Origin: Ectocarpus siliculosus
Lineage: Eukaryota; Sar; Phaeophyceae; Ectocarpales; Ectocarpaceae
Assembly: GCA_000310025.1 (NCBI GenBank)
Contig: FN648733.1
Span: forward strand, 10,691 to 59,808
DNA length: 49,118 bases
Reading direction: 5' to 3'
Shown here: positions 1 to 10,305 of the stretch, one piece after another
Numbering within the stretch: position 1 is the stretch's first letter
Layout: each line of letters opens with the position of its first letter
Position numbers and translations under genes: made by a program
The notes under the pieces: generated by a model
Databases searched by the model: none
Seen by the model: the letters and a program-made list of their open reading frames with translations, nothing else
What the model was told of the DNA's origin: nothing

Positions 1-82
1 CGCCTTTGAGGAACCTATGACTCGTCCCAAAAAGGTTTGCCTTTCCTTCCGTGAATAGCGGCCTCGAGTCCGACGGCGGTAG

Positions 83-110
83 TACATGCGTACATGCGTA
101 CATGCGTACA
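83..110. repeat. 8-bp microsatellite (TACATGCG)3.5
   Basis: Three full copies of TACATGCG plus TACA are read directly. It lies just before a 46-bp tandem duplication and upstream of the first KDZ transposase relic. No function is implied. Confidence 0.9.
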
Positions 111-112
111 AC

Positions 113-204
113 CCTGAACCTGGTAGAATATGTTGAACGGCACAGAGTGTTTGCATGACCTGAACCTGGTCACATATGTTGAACGGCAAAGAGAGTTTGC
201 ATGT
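113..204. repeat. 46-bp tandem duplication, two units
   Basis: Unit 1 (113-158) and unit 2 (159-204) both begin CCTGAACCTGGT and end near GTTTGCATG, with a few substitutions between them. The block is probably non-coding. Confidence 0.85.
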
Positions 205-335
205 TGTGTCCATCCCTGCTTGTGCTGAAGCGCCGATTACTGAACGTCTCGTTCCGCTCGAAAAACAACACTTTGTTTTGACCCGTCGATATTTCCTGTT
301 CCTGCCTGTCCACCCAGCCTGACGACATCAAACTC

Positions 336-1906
336 TTGCGAGTGATGTTTTCAAGGTACAACTCATACGGTCATCTGGTGGGCACCCTCAACTGCGGTAT
401 TATTTCGGGAATCTCTGCTCTTGCAGCTCACGAGGGCATGGAGTGGGTGTGCGCGGCCTTGGATTCAGTGTGGCCTGACCCTCTCTCCAGGCCTGGAATC
501 CTGTTTTACGACCTCGCGTGCCGCCTCCTGGAATACCGCCTCTTGCACCCTCACCTGGGCTGGCTGATGTGTCGCTACATCGTGGACAGGTTGTTATATG
601 TAACTGTTAGTTCCCTTTTTTCCCGTGCCACCGATGACGTGTCTATTCGTTCTGCTGAGCTCCAGGTAGGGGACCAATATCAATAGCGGGAGTGTTGTAC
701 CTCTGTAGTTGGTCATAGCTACTTCACGTGGGGCTTGCCTGTCATGTTCTGTCACCGCTTATCAACCTGTTCGTGAACCAGGTCCTAGCCCAACCGCTGC
801 ATCTGACCGCGACCTACACGGCGACCTACAAGTACCACTGCTAACGTTTCCCGTGCGACTTTCGTGTGTTCCGCCGACCCCTTTTGTCACGGTCATTGAT
901 CTTCGGCTTCCTCTTGCTGTGGCGTCCTCAAGATTCCACTTCCGGTCTCACAATGAGGTACGAGTGACATTTCCTTCTACACAACCGAAAGAGTGAACGC
1001 GTGGGAAACAATGTTCCAACTTACGGATGAGCGGACGCCTTTGAAACTCCTGGTCAGATTCTGATTGCAAAGGCGTGCGGAGACCGCGATACCTGTGCGG
1101 AAAGTCAATTAAATATTTGGAACTAGCTTTTTCTCCGCGCACCCAGAGCGGAGACCCCGACCGACATGTGCGGGGACCCCGATGCTTACGGTAGCTAACC
1201 TTGCTTCGCCACCCCGTCATGTAACTTCGATTGCCTCGTGCCCTGGGACTCGTGTTGCGATATACTGTGACAGATTAACTGCGCTATCATCAATTCACCG
1301 GAGGCCCGCGACGATTCCACGCTCTGGCGGACAAGCCCCGAAGGACAGGAAGAATTTCGGTGGAACTCAAGTCGGGCGGAAAGCAGCAACAGCTGGCTTA
1401 AAGGTAGAGCGTAAAAATGTACATGTGTGCTTACCCGCCCTCTTGTCTTTTGTGTTGACCCCGGAAAAAGAGTTCACTTTTTATAATTGTTGGTTCACTT
1501 TTACAACAGTTAGTTCACTTTTGTAACAAGCGATTCTCACTTTCAGAACAGAGACTTGGCGTTTCCCTGGCGACGGCACAACAGGGTGTTTTCATTAATG
1601 CGAAACAGCACACACGAAACGTCCACGGTATACATGTTCTTGTGCGATCTGGTCTGTCTCTTGTCTTCCGACTGTCTTGCCAACATGCACGCCCACACCA
1701 TCAAAAGACCGATTTTTGCGCCCACGTCGTGTTTCTGTTTTTTTTTGCTGCCATGCTTTTCCCCTGCTTTTCTAGGGTTTGGGGTCGTCGTCAAACAGAT
1801 GCCTCAAGTGCTGAGGAACTTCTTCCTCAACCACGCCATCCTTGTTCGGAATGAGATCCTTCTCAGGTCCAAACTGATGAGCCAGCACCCTAACTTCGAT
1901 GGTTGA
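336..1906 (+). pseudogene. KDZ-type transposase relic, copy 1
   Basis: Exons of a KDZ (Kyakuja-Dileera-Zisupton) transposase are visible. The first (336-589) encodes GHLVGTLNCGIISG and then ILFYDLACRLLEY, the YD-x-AC block holding a predicted catalytic Asp. It ends in ...YIVD plus AG at a GT donor (590). Splicing to 933 restores DRFHFRSHNEV, the conserved D-R-F-H block. The expected S-x-A-E exon is not recognisable. The last exon starts at 1776 after a strong pyrimidine tract and TCTAG, encodes MPQVLRNF and ends NFDG plus a stop at 1904-1906. It is exactly as long (131 nt) as the last exon of copy 2. Missing middle blocks and a short frame after 933 suggest decay. The 5' part may lie outside the window. 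The family call is by motif reading, not a search. Confidence 0.6.
1468..1550. repeat. Palindromic satellite, short block (TTCACTTTTATAACAGT type)
   Basis: Several diverged copies of a TTCACTTTTRYAACAGT-like unit lie inside KDZ copy 1. The same unit forms the larger block at 2527-2785. Each unit is close to self-complementary around TTATAA. Confidence 0.75.
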
Positions 1907-2526
1907 GATCGGTGGTGGAGAGATGCTGTACATGTTCTGGTTGTGGTGTAACCTTTGCGTTTGGTCAGCAGTTCACCGCTGTTTTTGCGGGTCTAGATTG
2001 GCATTCACCGATCGTCGGATACGACCCCCGACAGAGACCTACTGTCGCGGGTTGAGTGGTTACTGTCACCGGTCGAGTGGTTCACTCAGCGACCTTCGTC
2101 GAGGTTGTTCATCTGCCGTGGGGTTTATTTGCGTCGTCGGAGGAAGGCCCGCGGTGGTATCAAAGGTGTTGTCGGCGGATGTAGTGTGCCTTTAGCCCTT
2201 TACGTCTTGCTCGCGGTATGTGCGAACCTAGGTGAACCAGCCGCACACGTGAGAATCGTTCTGGCTGCACAGGGGGTTCGTCTTATTTTTGCGGTGCACA
2301 ACACGTACGGGCTTTCCTGCCCTAGGATCGCCATATCGCAATAACCTTCGTCACGTCATGCGCCTGGAACCTGTACCTGAAATTGTATATTTCTATGATG
2401 CAATGACGAGCTAGGGCAAGTATGTGCTCGTCCCATCGTTCCGTTTCTTGATGAGAGCTGCAGAACTGCTCCAAAATCAAAGTCATTTTTACCGCCTGGC
2501 TGTTAAAGGTGACTTGCACGACAGTC

Positions 2527-2785
2527 GTTTTACTTTTATAAATGTCCCCAAACTGACTGTTAGTAATGTGCACCCACCTCACTTTCATAAGAGTCAGCTG
2601 ACTGTAACAACAGTGTTTGAACTCACACCTCACTTTCATAAGAGTCAGCTGACTCTTATGAAAGTGAATGAACTGACTGTTACAACAGTGAAAATACGAT
2701 GACTGTTATAGGAGTGAGCCGACTGTTATATCAGTCAATTCACTGTTATAACAGTCAAAAATTCACTTTTATAACAGTGAACCCA
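2527..2785. repeat. Palindromic satellite, main block
   Basis: The block is built from ACTGTTATAACAGT-like units about 18-20 bp apart, in both orientations (TTCACTGTTATAACAGTC, CACTTTTATAACAGTGA, GACTGTTATATCAGTC). It contains a perfect 38-bp palindrome at 2630-2667 centred on CAGCTG. It ends where the first readable exon of KDZ copy 2 begins, so the array abuts or has invaded that gene. Confidence 0.85.
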
Positions 2786-2789
2786 TATA

Positions 2790-3677
2790 CAAGATTGTGT
2801 GGGAGCCTGAGGTGGACGCGGCACTCCAAAAGATTTTCCCGGATGAGGACCGACGCCCGACCATTATCTTCTACGACAAGGCCTGCGTTTTGGATCGCTA
2901 CCTGACGGGCAAAGGGGATCTGTCGTGGGTTGGAACGCTGCTCATCGTAGACTGTGGTGTCTGTGCAGTGAGCTAACGTACATATCGCCGTTGGCAGTCT
3001 GGAGGGCTAGCGTCCTCGAACGGTAGTGCGAAACAGCGAGACTGGTAGTTGGTGACGTGTACATGTACCTGTATCTGTCAATGGCGGATCTTACACTCGA
3101 AAGTACAATCTTGCATGACCCGTCTCCAACAAGGCACGGTTACATACACTTATCCTATTGCTTCAACGGCCGCCGACAGGTTCCATTTCCGGGGCCATAC
3201 GGAGGTATTGTACGCTTTCTTCAACTCGCCAAACGACCAAGACAATCCTCTCCTGTGGAACGTGGAAGCCGACCCACCCGAGTTCTACTGGAACTCCCCG
3301 ATCGCAGAGTCCAACAACGGGTGGCTCAGCGGTGCGCCAAATACGCGCACGGCGTCGCACCTTTACGGGGTTATTCTGGACACATCTACCCCACGCTTTG
3401 ACCTGCTATCACGAGTCGCTACGTAGTCTACGCTGTGTCCCGCTGAGATTGATTGCTGATGATCTTCGAGACAGCCGCGGACTCTTGCTTTCGTCCGGCT
3501 GGAGAATCCACAGCCCTCTGCCATGCACGCCCTTTGGGTCCTGCAGAGTTTCGACATGTCGTCATGCGAATGCCCAAGGTCCTCAACCGTCGCGTTTTGG
3601 ACAACAACATCTGCTTCAAGAACGAGCTGCTGCTGGACAAGAAGCTCTTGTCCCAGAACCCGACGTTTGACCGGTAG
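2790..3677 (+). pseudogene. KDZ-type transposase relic, copy 2
   Basis: The first exon (about 2790-2953) encodes YKIVWEPEVDAALQKIF and then IIFYDKACVLDRYL, the YD-x-AC block. It ends LLIVD where copy 1 has YIVD. The next exon starts after CAG at 3180 and restores RFHFRGHTEV. It continues through PLLW and NSPIAESNNGWLSG, the S-x-A-E block carrying the predicted catalytic Glu, to a stop at 3424-3426. The last exon (3547-3677) encodes MPKVLNRRVLDNN and ends PTFDR, matching copy 1 in phase and length. The first donor reads TGTGG where copy 1 has AGGTT, and the middle exon ends in a stop before the last one, so this is probably inactive. The element may mobilise by DDE chemistry typical of the family; that is inference. 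Confidence 0.65.
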
Positions 3678-4799
3678 TGAAGTACTTACGAGATCGTGAG
3701 AAGCAAGATATATTTACATTTTTAATGATGTTGAAAGGGAAGGCCTTCTACGTTGAGTACCCCGACGCTTTCCCCCAGCAACGTCGGCCTCCTCCGCTGG
3801 GTCGTCCGTTGCGAAGAGTTACTAACTGCAGGGGGGTAGTGTTGGTTTACTGGCGCGGGTAAAACGTGGCTATTCGAAAAATACGGACAAGGTTTCATTG
3901 GCAAACTAAACGTGTCGTGTTCTTATTGGTCTTGCGGCCTAATGCACGTGGATCTCCGCCATATTTTCTGGAAACCTGTGAGTCCTTGTGTTATTGAAGC
4001 ATGTACTATTGAGTTCGCTAGTGCTTCGCGTAGCGTCACGTCGTCCTGGGCGTATCATCTGTTTAATTCAATTTCGCCGTGTTTTTCACTGGTTTGCTAA
4101 CGGGGAATGACGGCGTTTGTTCTACGTTGTGCTTGTCCTAGGAACGGTGAATCCTATGTCTTCGTGGATGTCTTCGTGAGGCATTAGCGTGATGGGAGAA
4201 ACGTGGCGTGGTTGTCGGGCCTTATTTGTTTAAATCGTGGTTGGTTGTTGGCTGTTGTTGTTGTTGCTGCTGTTATTTTGTCGTAGTCTCGATGTTGTTG
4301 CTGTCTTCACACACAATACCTCCTACAGTAGTACCCAGTCCCTCCGAAAAAACAACATGTCGCCAAAATGGTTGTCAACCATTCGTCGTGGGGATGCAGT
4401 CCCTCCAAAGAATTTGAGCTCCTACACAGACAAAGGGTGCTTGGCTACTGTCCCCACATATTTTGGCAAGCCACCATATCTTTCCAGTTAGTTGTAGTTT
4501 TTTTCCGAAGGTTGAAATTCGGAACCTCTACCCTTCGCGCGGGAGAGGTTTGAGCGTGGTTCGTTGTCGCTACATGTGGCTCATGCCTATCTTTATTGCT
4601 CCTTTCTCACTACGAACCACTCAACATGCCTGCGTTTCTCCTGTTCTCCAATGGTAGGTCGCGGTTACTTTGGGTGGGTATCCCTGACTCACCATGGATA
4701 GAGGTGGCTGACGATTTGGAATTACAACATTTATTGTTGTCGTTCATAGTCCTCGTGATTCCCCCATGTTCATCTTTCCGTTTCCTCCCTACCGTAGTT
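3678..4799. other. Stretch with no supported gene
   Basis: Only short open frames are present. A (GTT/GCT)-rich run lies near 4240-4290. A Walker-A-like reading near 3850 is listed among rejected items. I see no RNA gene or known element. Confidence 0.6.
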
Positions 4800-5250
4800 G
4801 ACCATGAACTTTGGCTATGGTTAACCATGGTCAGCCATGGCAGACCATGCACAATGGCGATGGTTAGCCATGGCTAACCATGGTGGTTGACCATGGCTGA
4901 CCATGGTAAACCATGGTTAACCACGGTGGTTGACCAATGCTGACCATGGTTAACCATGGTTAACCATGATGGTTGACCATGGCTGACCGTCGTCGAGCAT
5001 GGCCAGATTTGGTCAACCACCATTGGTTAACCACGATCAGCCATTGCTAACCATGGCCATTGTGCATGGTCACCCATGGCTAATCATAGATCATGGACAA
5101 CCATGGGTTTCCATCAACCACGACTGACCATGGCTCACCATGATCAGCCATGGTCAACCATGGTTAACCATTGGTTAACCACCAGTGGTTAACCATGGTT
5201 AACCATGGTGAATGTGACCATGGTTAGACATGGTTAACCATGGTGAAAAT
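4800..5250. repeat. Degenerate 10-bp self-complementary array (GGTTAACCAT)n
   Basis: About 450 bp are filled with variants of the decamer GGTTAACCAT (also GGCTGACCAT and GGTTGACCAT). I count about twenty CCATGG hexamers, and GTTAAC recurs between them. The unit is circularly self-complementary, so the array reads alike on both strands. Units remain near 10-bp phase despite many substitutions. It does not overlap the exons of the next gene. Confidence 0.9.
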
Positions 5251-5572
5251 GCCGATGATGTACATGACTGGACCTCTCTCTCCTGGGTTGATCGATTATT
5301 TTGTCACAAGTAATTGATTTCCAGTAGCGTACGTGTGCCCCCTCGGGTTGTGGTCGTTGGTTTATGACATCGAAAGGCGCCTGCCTACTTTGGACCAGCG
5401 TTAAGACACACAACAATCAACACCTTTAAATGCATTGGGATAGTCTATTGTATCCAAAACACCCATGTGTGTATTGGTATGCATACAAAATCTCTTCCTC
5501 TTGTACTTGTATCGTTCGTGCCATTTATTGGCACACAGGTATTGGAAACAGGACGACAGCAACTCCGCTAAG

Positions 5573-7059
5573 TGTGCACGCCGTTTACTCTCTCCCCTCC
5601 TGTATCGTGTCGATACTCAGGGGTCATCGCCAACCCTGAAGTCGCGGTGAAAGTAGCCTGTGGGAAAACCTGCCCGTGCACATTGCGTCCGTGGGAGTCT
5701 GACTTCCCAGAACAGCTGGACCTCCCTGCCGTCGCACGCCCCCTGTAAACGAGGACGGCGGACACTGACATCCCGAGAAACGAACAACCTCGGGCGCACG
5801 GTTTTTTCGCGGCTACCTACAGATGCCCAACTTGGCAGCATGACCGTAGCTCAGCTGCGTGAATTCTTGGGGGTGAGAGCACTTCAGCGCATCGAAAACG
5901 GCATTTCAGAACGTCGATGACTGCGTTTTTTGTGCTTAGGTTTGCGTTTGGAATTCGTTGGAAATCCCTACTTCTTGGCTGCGGCTGTGCAAACTCCCAC
6001 TTGTCCGGAAGTGAGTAGATCCTGCCCACAAATACCACTATCTTATGGAGCGCATATCTCGCTCGTTCGGCGCTGTCTCGTTTGCCCGCCCGTCTCTCTG
6101 ACATCTTCCGAGCAGCCGTTCAGGTGTTTGGAGCAGGCTGGAACTACTTGAAGCCTAAACTCCTCAGCGTAGCGAAAGGGATCGTACAGGTTGTCGAACA
6201 GAGCAGGTCCTTGTAGTGGCAAGGGATGTGGGAAATGCACACGACGTTTGCCTTTTAGGTTCGAAAGTCAGGTATATTCATGCAACCATCACTTCCAAAT
6301 GTAGGCACTACAATGTTGCGGGTGCCAACTGTTTTTCCAACTGTTTGCATCATGCCTGTGTGTGACTTCAGCTCGCGCGGATCCATGAGAGACAAAGAAT
6401 ATCTCGTCCAAGCTGATGTGCGTGTGGAGAGGGTGGATGTTGTTGCCGAACACCCCGACATCAACCAGGGTGACAGCGACTCTAGTGACGGAAGGAGCGA
6501 CGATGACATTCGACGGAGACTGGTCGCCACTTGTGTAGAAGCGGCATGGTGCCAGTGCCAGTCAGCAGCGGGGGGGGGTTGCCACCACGTTTGCCAGCTC
6601 CTGCAACTAGTGCGCCTTCTGCAGCTGACAGAGCACGAGCTAGAGACGTGTGACCCGGATTCGCTCACGAGTGTCGCTTGCCAGTGGATCCTCAGACACT
6701 GTGGGGGGGGACGAAATACTGAATTCGACATCTTCAACGGGGCGACGGTCAGGGAAGTCGCGGGAGAGTTACGAACGCTGAGAGATCCCAAGAGAGCCCC
6801 GTTCGAGGGGGGTGGTGACGACGTGCCGAACACTCGTGGAGTGGTGGCAATGAATCGCAGAACTGAGTTTAGCTCGCAACCCGATCATGGCAAATGGGCG
6901 AGTGCCCGCGAGGACTTTGATGGTGGTGAAAGTATGAGCCACGCACAGTGGGGCATGCTGTCCAGGTTTATTGACGGGGAAAGGGTTCCGGGAGCAGGAG
7001 GGAGCACTAGCTTAGCAGTCGACGTCCTGAGACCCCGCTTGAGGCGTGAATCTACTTGA
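5573..7059 (+). CDS. SAP-like / SWIM zinc-finger protein, probable transposon gene
   Basis: Exon readings join across short introns. One ends ANPEVAVK at 5652; intron 5653-5710 (58 nt). Exon 5711-5872 carries MTVAQLREFLG, a SAP-motif start; intron 5873-5939 (67 nt). Exon 5940-6010 can read LRLEFVGNPYFLAAAV, which would complete SAP, but only if one base changes in the GGGGG run at 5869-5873. Exon 6116-6189 encodes WNYLKPKLLSVAKGIVQ; intron 6190-6258 (69 nt, in phase). The last exon (6259-7059) has an acidic DSDSSDGRSDDD stretch and then CQC-x7-CHH (6550-6588), a C-x-C-x7-C-x-H SWIM finger, followed by an LLQLVRLLQL helix and TSVACQW. This order resembles animal SAP/SWIM proteins that usually continue into a YqaJ nuclease; none is seen here. 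It faces the ISL2EU-like transposase tail to tail. The true start is unknown. Confidence 0.55.
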
Positions 7060-7582
7060 AGACGCACGGTATCGACGTTTTTTTTTTTTACCCGTGTCGC
7101 GTCGAATGAGTCTGATTTTGAAAAAAATACTCAAGATACATGGTACCCTTCCAAACGAGATTCGCTCATTTTAAGCAGGTGCTTGCGAACAAATGTACGT
7201 CGAAGTACACCGCTACTTGCAGCGTGGGTCGCGCCCATTCTGTGCAGCACGATGCCCCCCACACCAATTGCATCAGAGACCACATTTGCGCTTGAAGAAA
7301 AGCACCAATGGTCGACCTTGGCACCGCCCCAAATGAGAGTGCGCGACAGGGCCATCATGCCTAACCCCCCCCCAAAAAAAAACAACGGACAGGGTTGGTG
7401 CACGGCTTGTTGTTTGTACAATAAATCCAAGGACAAGTACAATTGGTAAAAGAACGTTCAGCTCGTCCGCATGTCTGCCCCCTTTCACCTAAACTGCTGA
7501 TATGTACCGGGAGCGCTCGCGCGCAGACAAAAACCACAACGACCACCCAGGATAAAAAAAAATAAAATATCACCTCGCGTAG
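7060..7582. other. Gap between two convergent genes
   Basis: A T11 run at 7080-7090 and A- and C-rich runs near 7367-7382 follow the SWIM gene stop. I find no YqaJ-like reading, terminal inverted repeat or RNA gene here. The transposase stop on the other strand is at 7583-7585. Confidence 0.6.
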
Positions 7583-9511
7583 TCACTTCGCAGACGCAAA
7601 GGGCTTGCGAGTGCTGTTAACCATGGCAGCGCAAACCATAGCTATCTCTCCTATGTTGTCCATCTGCTGGGAATCGAACTTGGTATCAAGAATACGCCAC
7701 TTTTTCATGGCTCCTATCGTTCGTCTACGTGAATACGGAAGTTGGCCACCTCCCGAGTGACGCCGGCATCATCCTCGTTGAACTGCTCTTTACCCTTTCG
7801 CTTGCTCGGCGGCGCAACGTAGTGCATTCCAATGTTGATCAGGAGTGGTGCCATCGCGTTTAATCCTCTATCAGCCATTACGTGCATGCCCTTGCCCCCG
7901 AAACCCTGCTCAGCCAACTCCTCCACAATCCCACACTGTCTAACCAACTCGACGTCACTCGTTCGTCCAACGAACGCATCGGACACGTAGCAGATGGCAC
8001 CCGCGGGGATGATGCCGATGAGTATCTTCGCTGTATATATCTTCTTGTACTGCGACCACAATGCATGTTGCGCATCTGACTGCCACACTTCATCGCACCA
8101 AATAACTGTCCCGTCGAGAACAACGGCCACAGAGGAAAGACATTCCCTTTCGAAATTGGGTGGGGTACTCGACACACGCTTCCTACATCTGGCAGTCGCA
8201 CGATGGGCCTCAAGCTGTTCGCCAATAAGTCGAGCCAACCCGTGAACGCCCTACCACCGGTCGAGTCACTGACACCGAACAGCGTGGACGCAACGCGAAT
8301 GGAGGTACCTGTACGCAACACGAACAGAACGAAAAACAGGCCGTTCGTCCCCCCCAAACGTCTTCGGGTGCCTGACTACCCTCCGCCCGTCTTCTTTGAC
8401 ACCCTCTGCCTGTACCGGGTTCGCCTTGTAAAATTTCATGTTTTCTGCCACGCCGCCGATGTTGAGGAAGTTGTACAGGTTCTGCGTAGCATCGACAGAC
8501 GGCAGCAACAAGCGGGACCTGCTGTGAGTCCTGTTGGTGACACGATCGACCTTGGGTCGAGGCTAAATCTGTTGTTCGTTTACACCGCCGAGTACCGGTT
8601 ACTTGGCCACTGCGGTGGTACAAAGTTTGTACAAGTCAACGACGGAAATGCTTACATACAACGGAGCCTCGACATTACAACAGCAGTCGCAACTGGCAAT
8701 TTTGAGTTTAGTCGCGGATGGATCTGGTGCACCAAACAACAGCAGTAGTTTTCAGGACTTGACATTCTTATCGAACAATCTCTGCACACCGTAAACTCTA
8801 AGATGGCAATACGACGGTGTGCGCCAGGCATACCTTCAGGGATTCCGCGCTCCTGAGTCCACACAAGCTCCTAGCTACCTCGTCTCTCTTCCCCTCGAGA
8901 ATGGAATCGTCAATCCTGCTGCTACGTGCACCCGGTGCCTCCCCATTCTCCTCTCGGTTCGCCCTCTGCTGTTTCCCGTCAACCGTGAGCTCGCGGATTG
9001 TCTTCTCCAGCATGTTGACTCGGTCCTGTAGTTTTTGTATTCGAGCATCTTTCTCTACGTCCGTCATGCTTGTGTCTATCAGGGATTGTCGGTGGCGCTC
9101 CATGATGGCGTTGCTTCTACGCAGTGCCGACAACAGCTGTTCCTTTGTACCGGCAGACATCTGTTCGTCCGTTTAGATCGGAAGAGCCCCTTCTACTAGC
9201 TTCACCACGATGTTTGTGCCACAAGGCCCCGAACCTTGCTTGCTAGCCTCCACGTCGTCAGCTGGGAAATGACCAAGCCACACTCTTGGGTCTTGCAAGG
9301 TGATTTCATCAGCCAGGCCGAGTGCGTACTGGTAGGCCGCTCTTTTACCCAAGGGCACCCGCATTTGTTTCTCCCTCCCCACCGACCTCTCGGCACACCC
9401 GTGAGTTGCAAATGCATTTTCTGCGGGTGCTGCTGTACATCTCAAGCTTTTCCCGGTTTCTGGGTACACCCTTTTGTCTCCTGTTGTGTCGGCGTGCGGG
9501 GGTGTGTCCAC
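7583..9511 (-). pseudogene. ISL2EU-like transposase (HTH_Tnp_4 + DDE_Tnp_4), disrupted
   Basis: Reading from the high end: an N-terminal exon contains DPRVWLGHFPADDVE, recalling the C-x2-H-F end of a THAP domain with Trp in place of Cys (weak). An in-frame TAA follows at 9173-9175, then a Glu/Arg/Gln-rich coiled coil (about 9160-8900). The exon ends SAESLK at a GTATGC donor; intron 8833-8563 (271 nt) joins in phase to PRPKVDRV. Next come an HTH_Tnp_4-like block (FFVLFVLRTG, TLFGVSDSTGGRAF) and the DDE_Tnp_4 domain: VVLDGTVIW (first Asp), IIPAGAICYVSDAFVGRTSD, MADRGLNA (second Asp), then RIHVDER at the place of the usual RIHVER (third acid). Frame shifts occur at the C7 run 8349-8355, near 8170-8190, and at about 7720 beside the third acid. 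The last reads on as TIGAMKKWRILDT to the stop at 7583. It is inactive as written. Confidence 0.75.
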
Positions 9512-9599
9512 TGCTGTAGGAGGTGGAGGTTGTGTGCCCTTGCTCGTGGTGCGGCTGCTCCTGTAGAGTGTGTCTTCTTCAAAACAAATGCGGATTAAT

Positions 9600-10286
9600 T
9601 AGTTTTAATTGTTTTGTACCACCACACCCCCTCCGCCCAGAGCATTTTTTTTGGTGCCGGGGGTCCTGTTGCAAGTGGTCTACTCAGAGAACTTTCAAAC
9701 CGCTGGTAAACCTGAATAACCCTACCAAAGTATCCCGGAATACCCCCGTCTCTCCCTGTTCCAATTTCCTATGCAACCCATGTCGAGACTGCAGCTGCCC
9801 AAAAGCTGTACAACCTACCGTAAGAATTACCCTCTTCGGCCAATTCTTTCCACCTCCTCCGTCCCATGATACATTCGATGTGTTGTACGGGGGCGAGCAC
9901 TACCGAACATTCAGATATAGTCCATGACTGATCACCTTCTATTAAAATTTGCGTCACCCCCGGGGGGGGGCTGACACCAACGTCCCGAAGGAGAACCTCG
10001 TACAGTAGTAGTAACAACTATGTCACGTCAAGAGGACCATCCTGTGAGTCTATGACCTGCGAGCGACTTGAAAACCGACCCCGCCTTTGCCTCATGACCA
10101 AAGGCTCTGACATTGCCCGCCGTACTGGACGACGAGACCGCGCATTCGCCTTGCTTGGACTTGGATGTCAATAACATGGACGTACCATTCCGATGTTTTG
10201 CGTGTTCCGGCACAACCTGCTCTGGCGGCAGCGAATGATTTCTCATAGTTCCTCTTCAGGGACACGTAGCAGGCCCGTGGCTTCAT
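9600..10286 (-). other. Coding-like minus-strand stretches of unknown identity
   Basis: A minus-strand frame at 9769-10017 reads GVTQILIEGDQSWTISECS and IMGRRRWKELAEE, and another lies at 10028-10246. They could be upstream exons of the disrupted transposase or a separate relic. No domain is recognised and no in-phase splice was found. C- and T-rich runs near 9640-9660 and a G8 run at 9962-9969 also occur. Confidence 0.3.
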
Positions 10287-10305
10287 CTAGATAGGGCATC
10301 GTGAT

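Noticed and set aside
3850-3910. Reading GAGKTWLFEKYGQGF, resembling a Walker A motif
   Set aside because: It is open for only about 50 codons. A TAG precedes it and no Walker B or helicase motif follows. The strong TACTAAC..TGCAG acceptor just before it puts the exon start upstream of that TAG in this frame. Probably chance.
6255-6833. 192-codon Ser-rich minus-strand frame
   Set aside because: It is a shadow of the SWIM exon, which has a zinc-binding motif and an in-phase intron on the plus strand.
7660-7685. GTTCGATTCC on the minus strand, resembling a tRNA T-arm
   Set aside because: It lies in the transposase frame (KFDSQQ), and there is no acceptor, D or anticodon stem around it.
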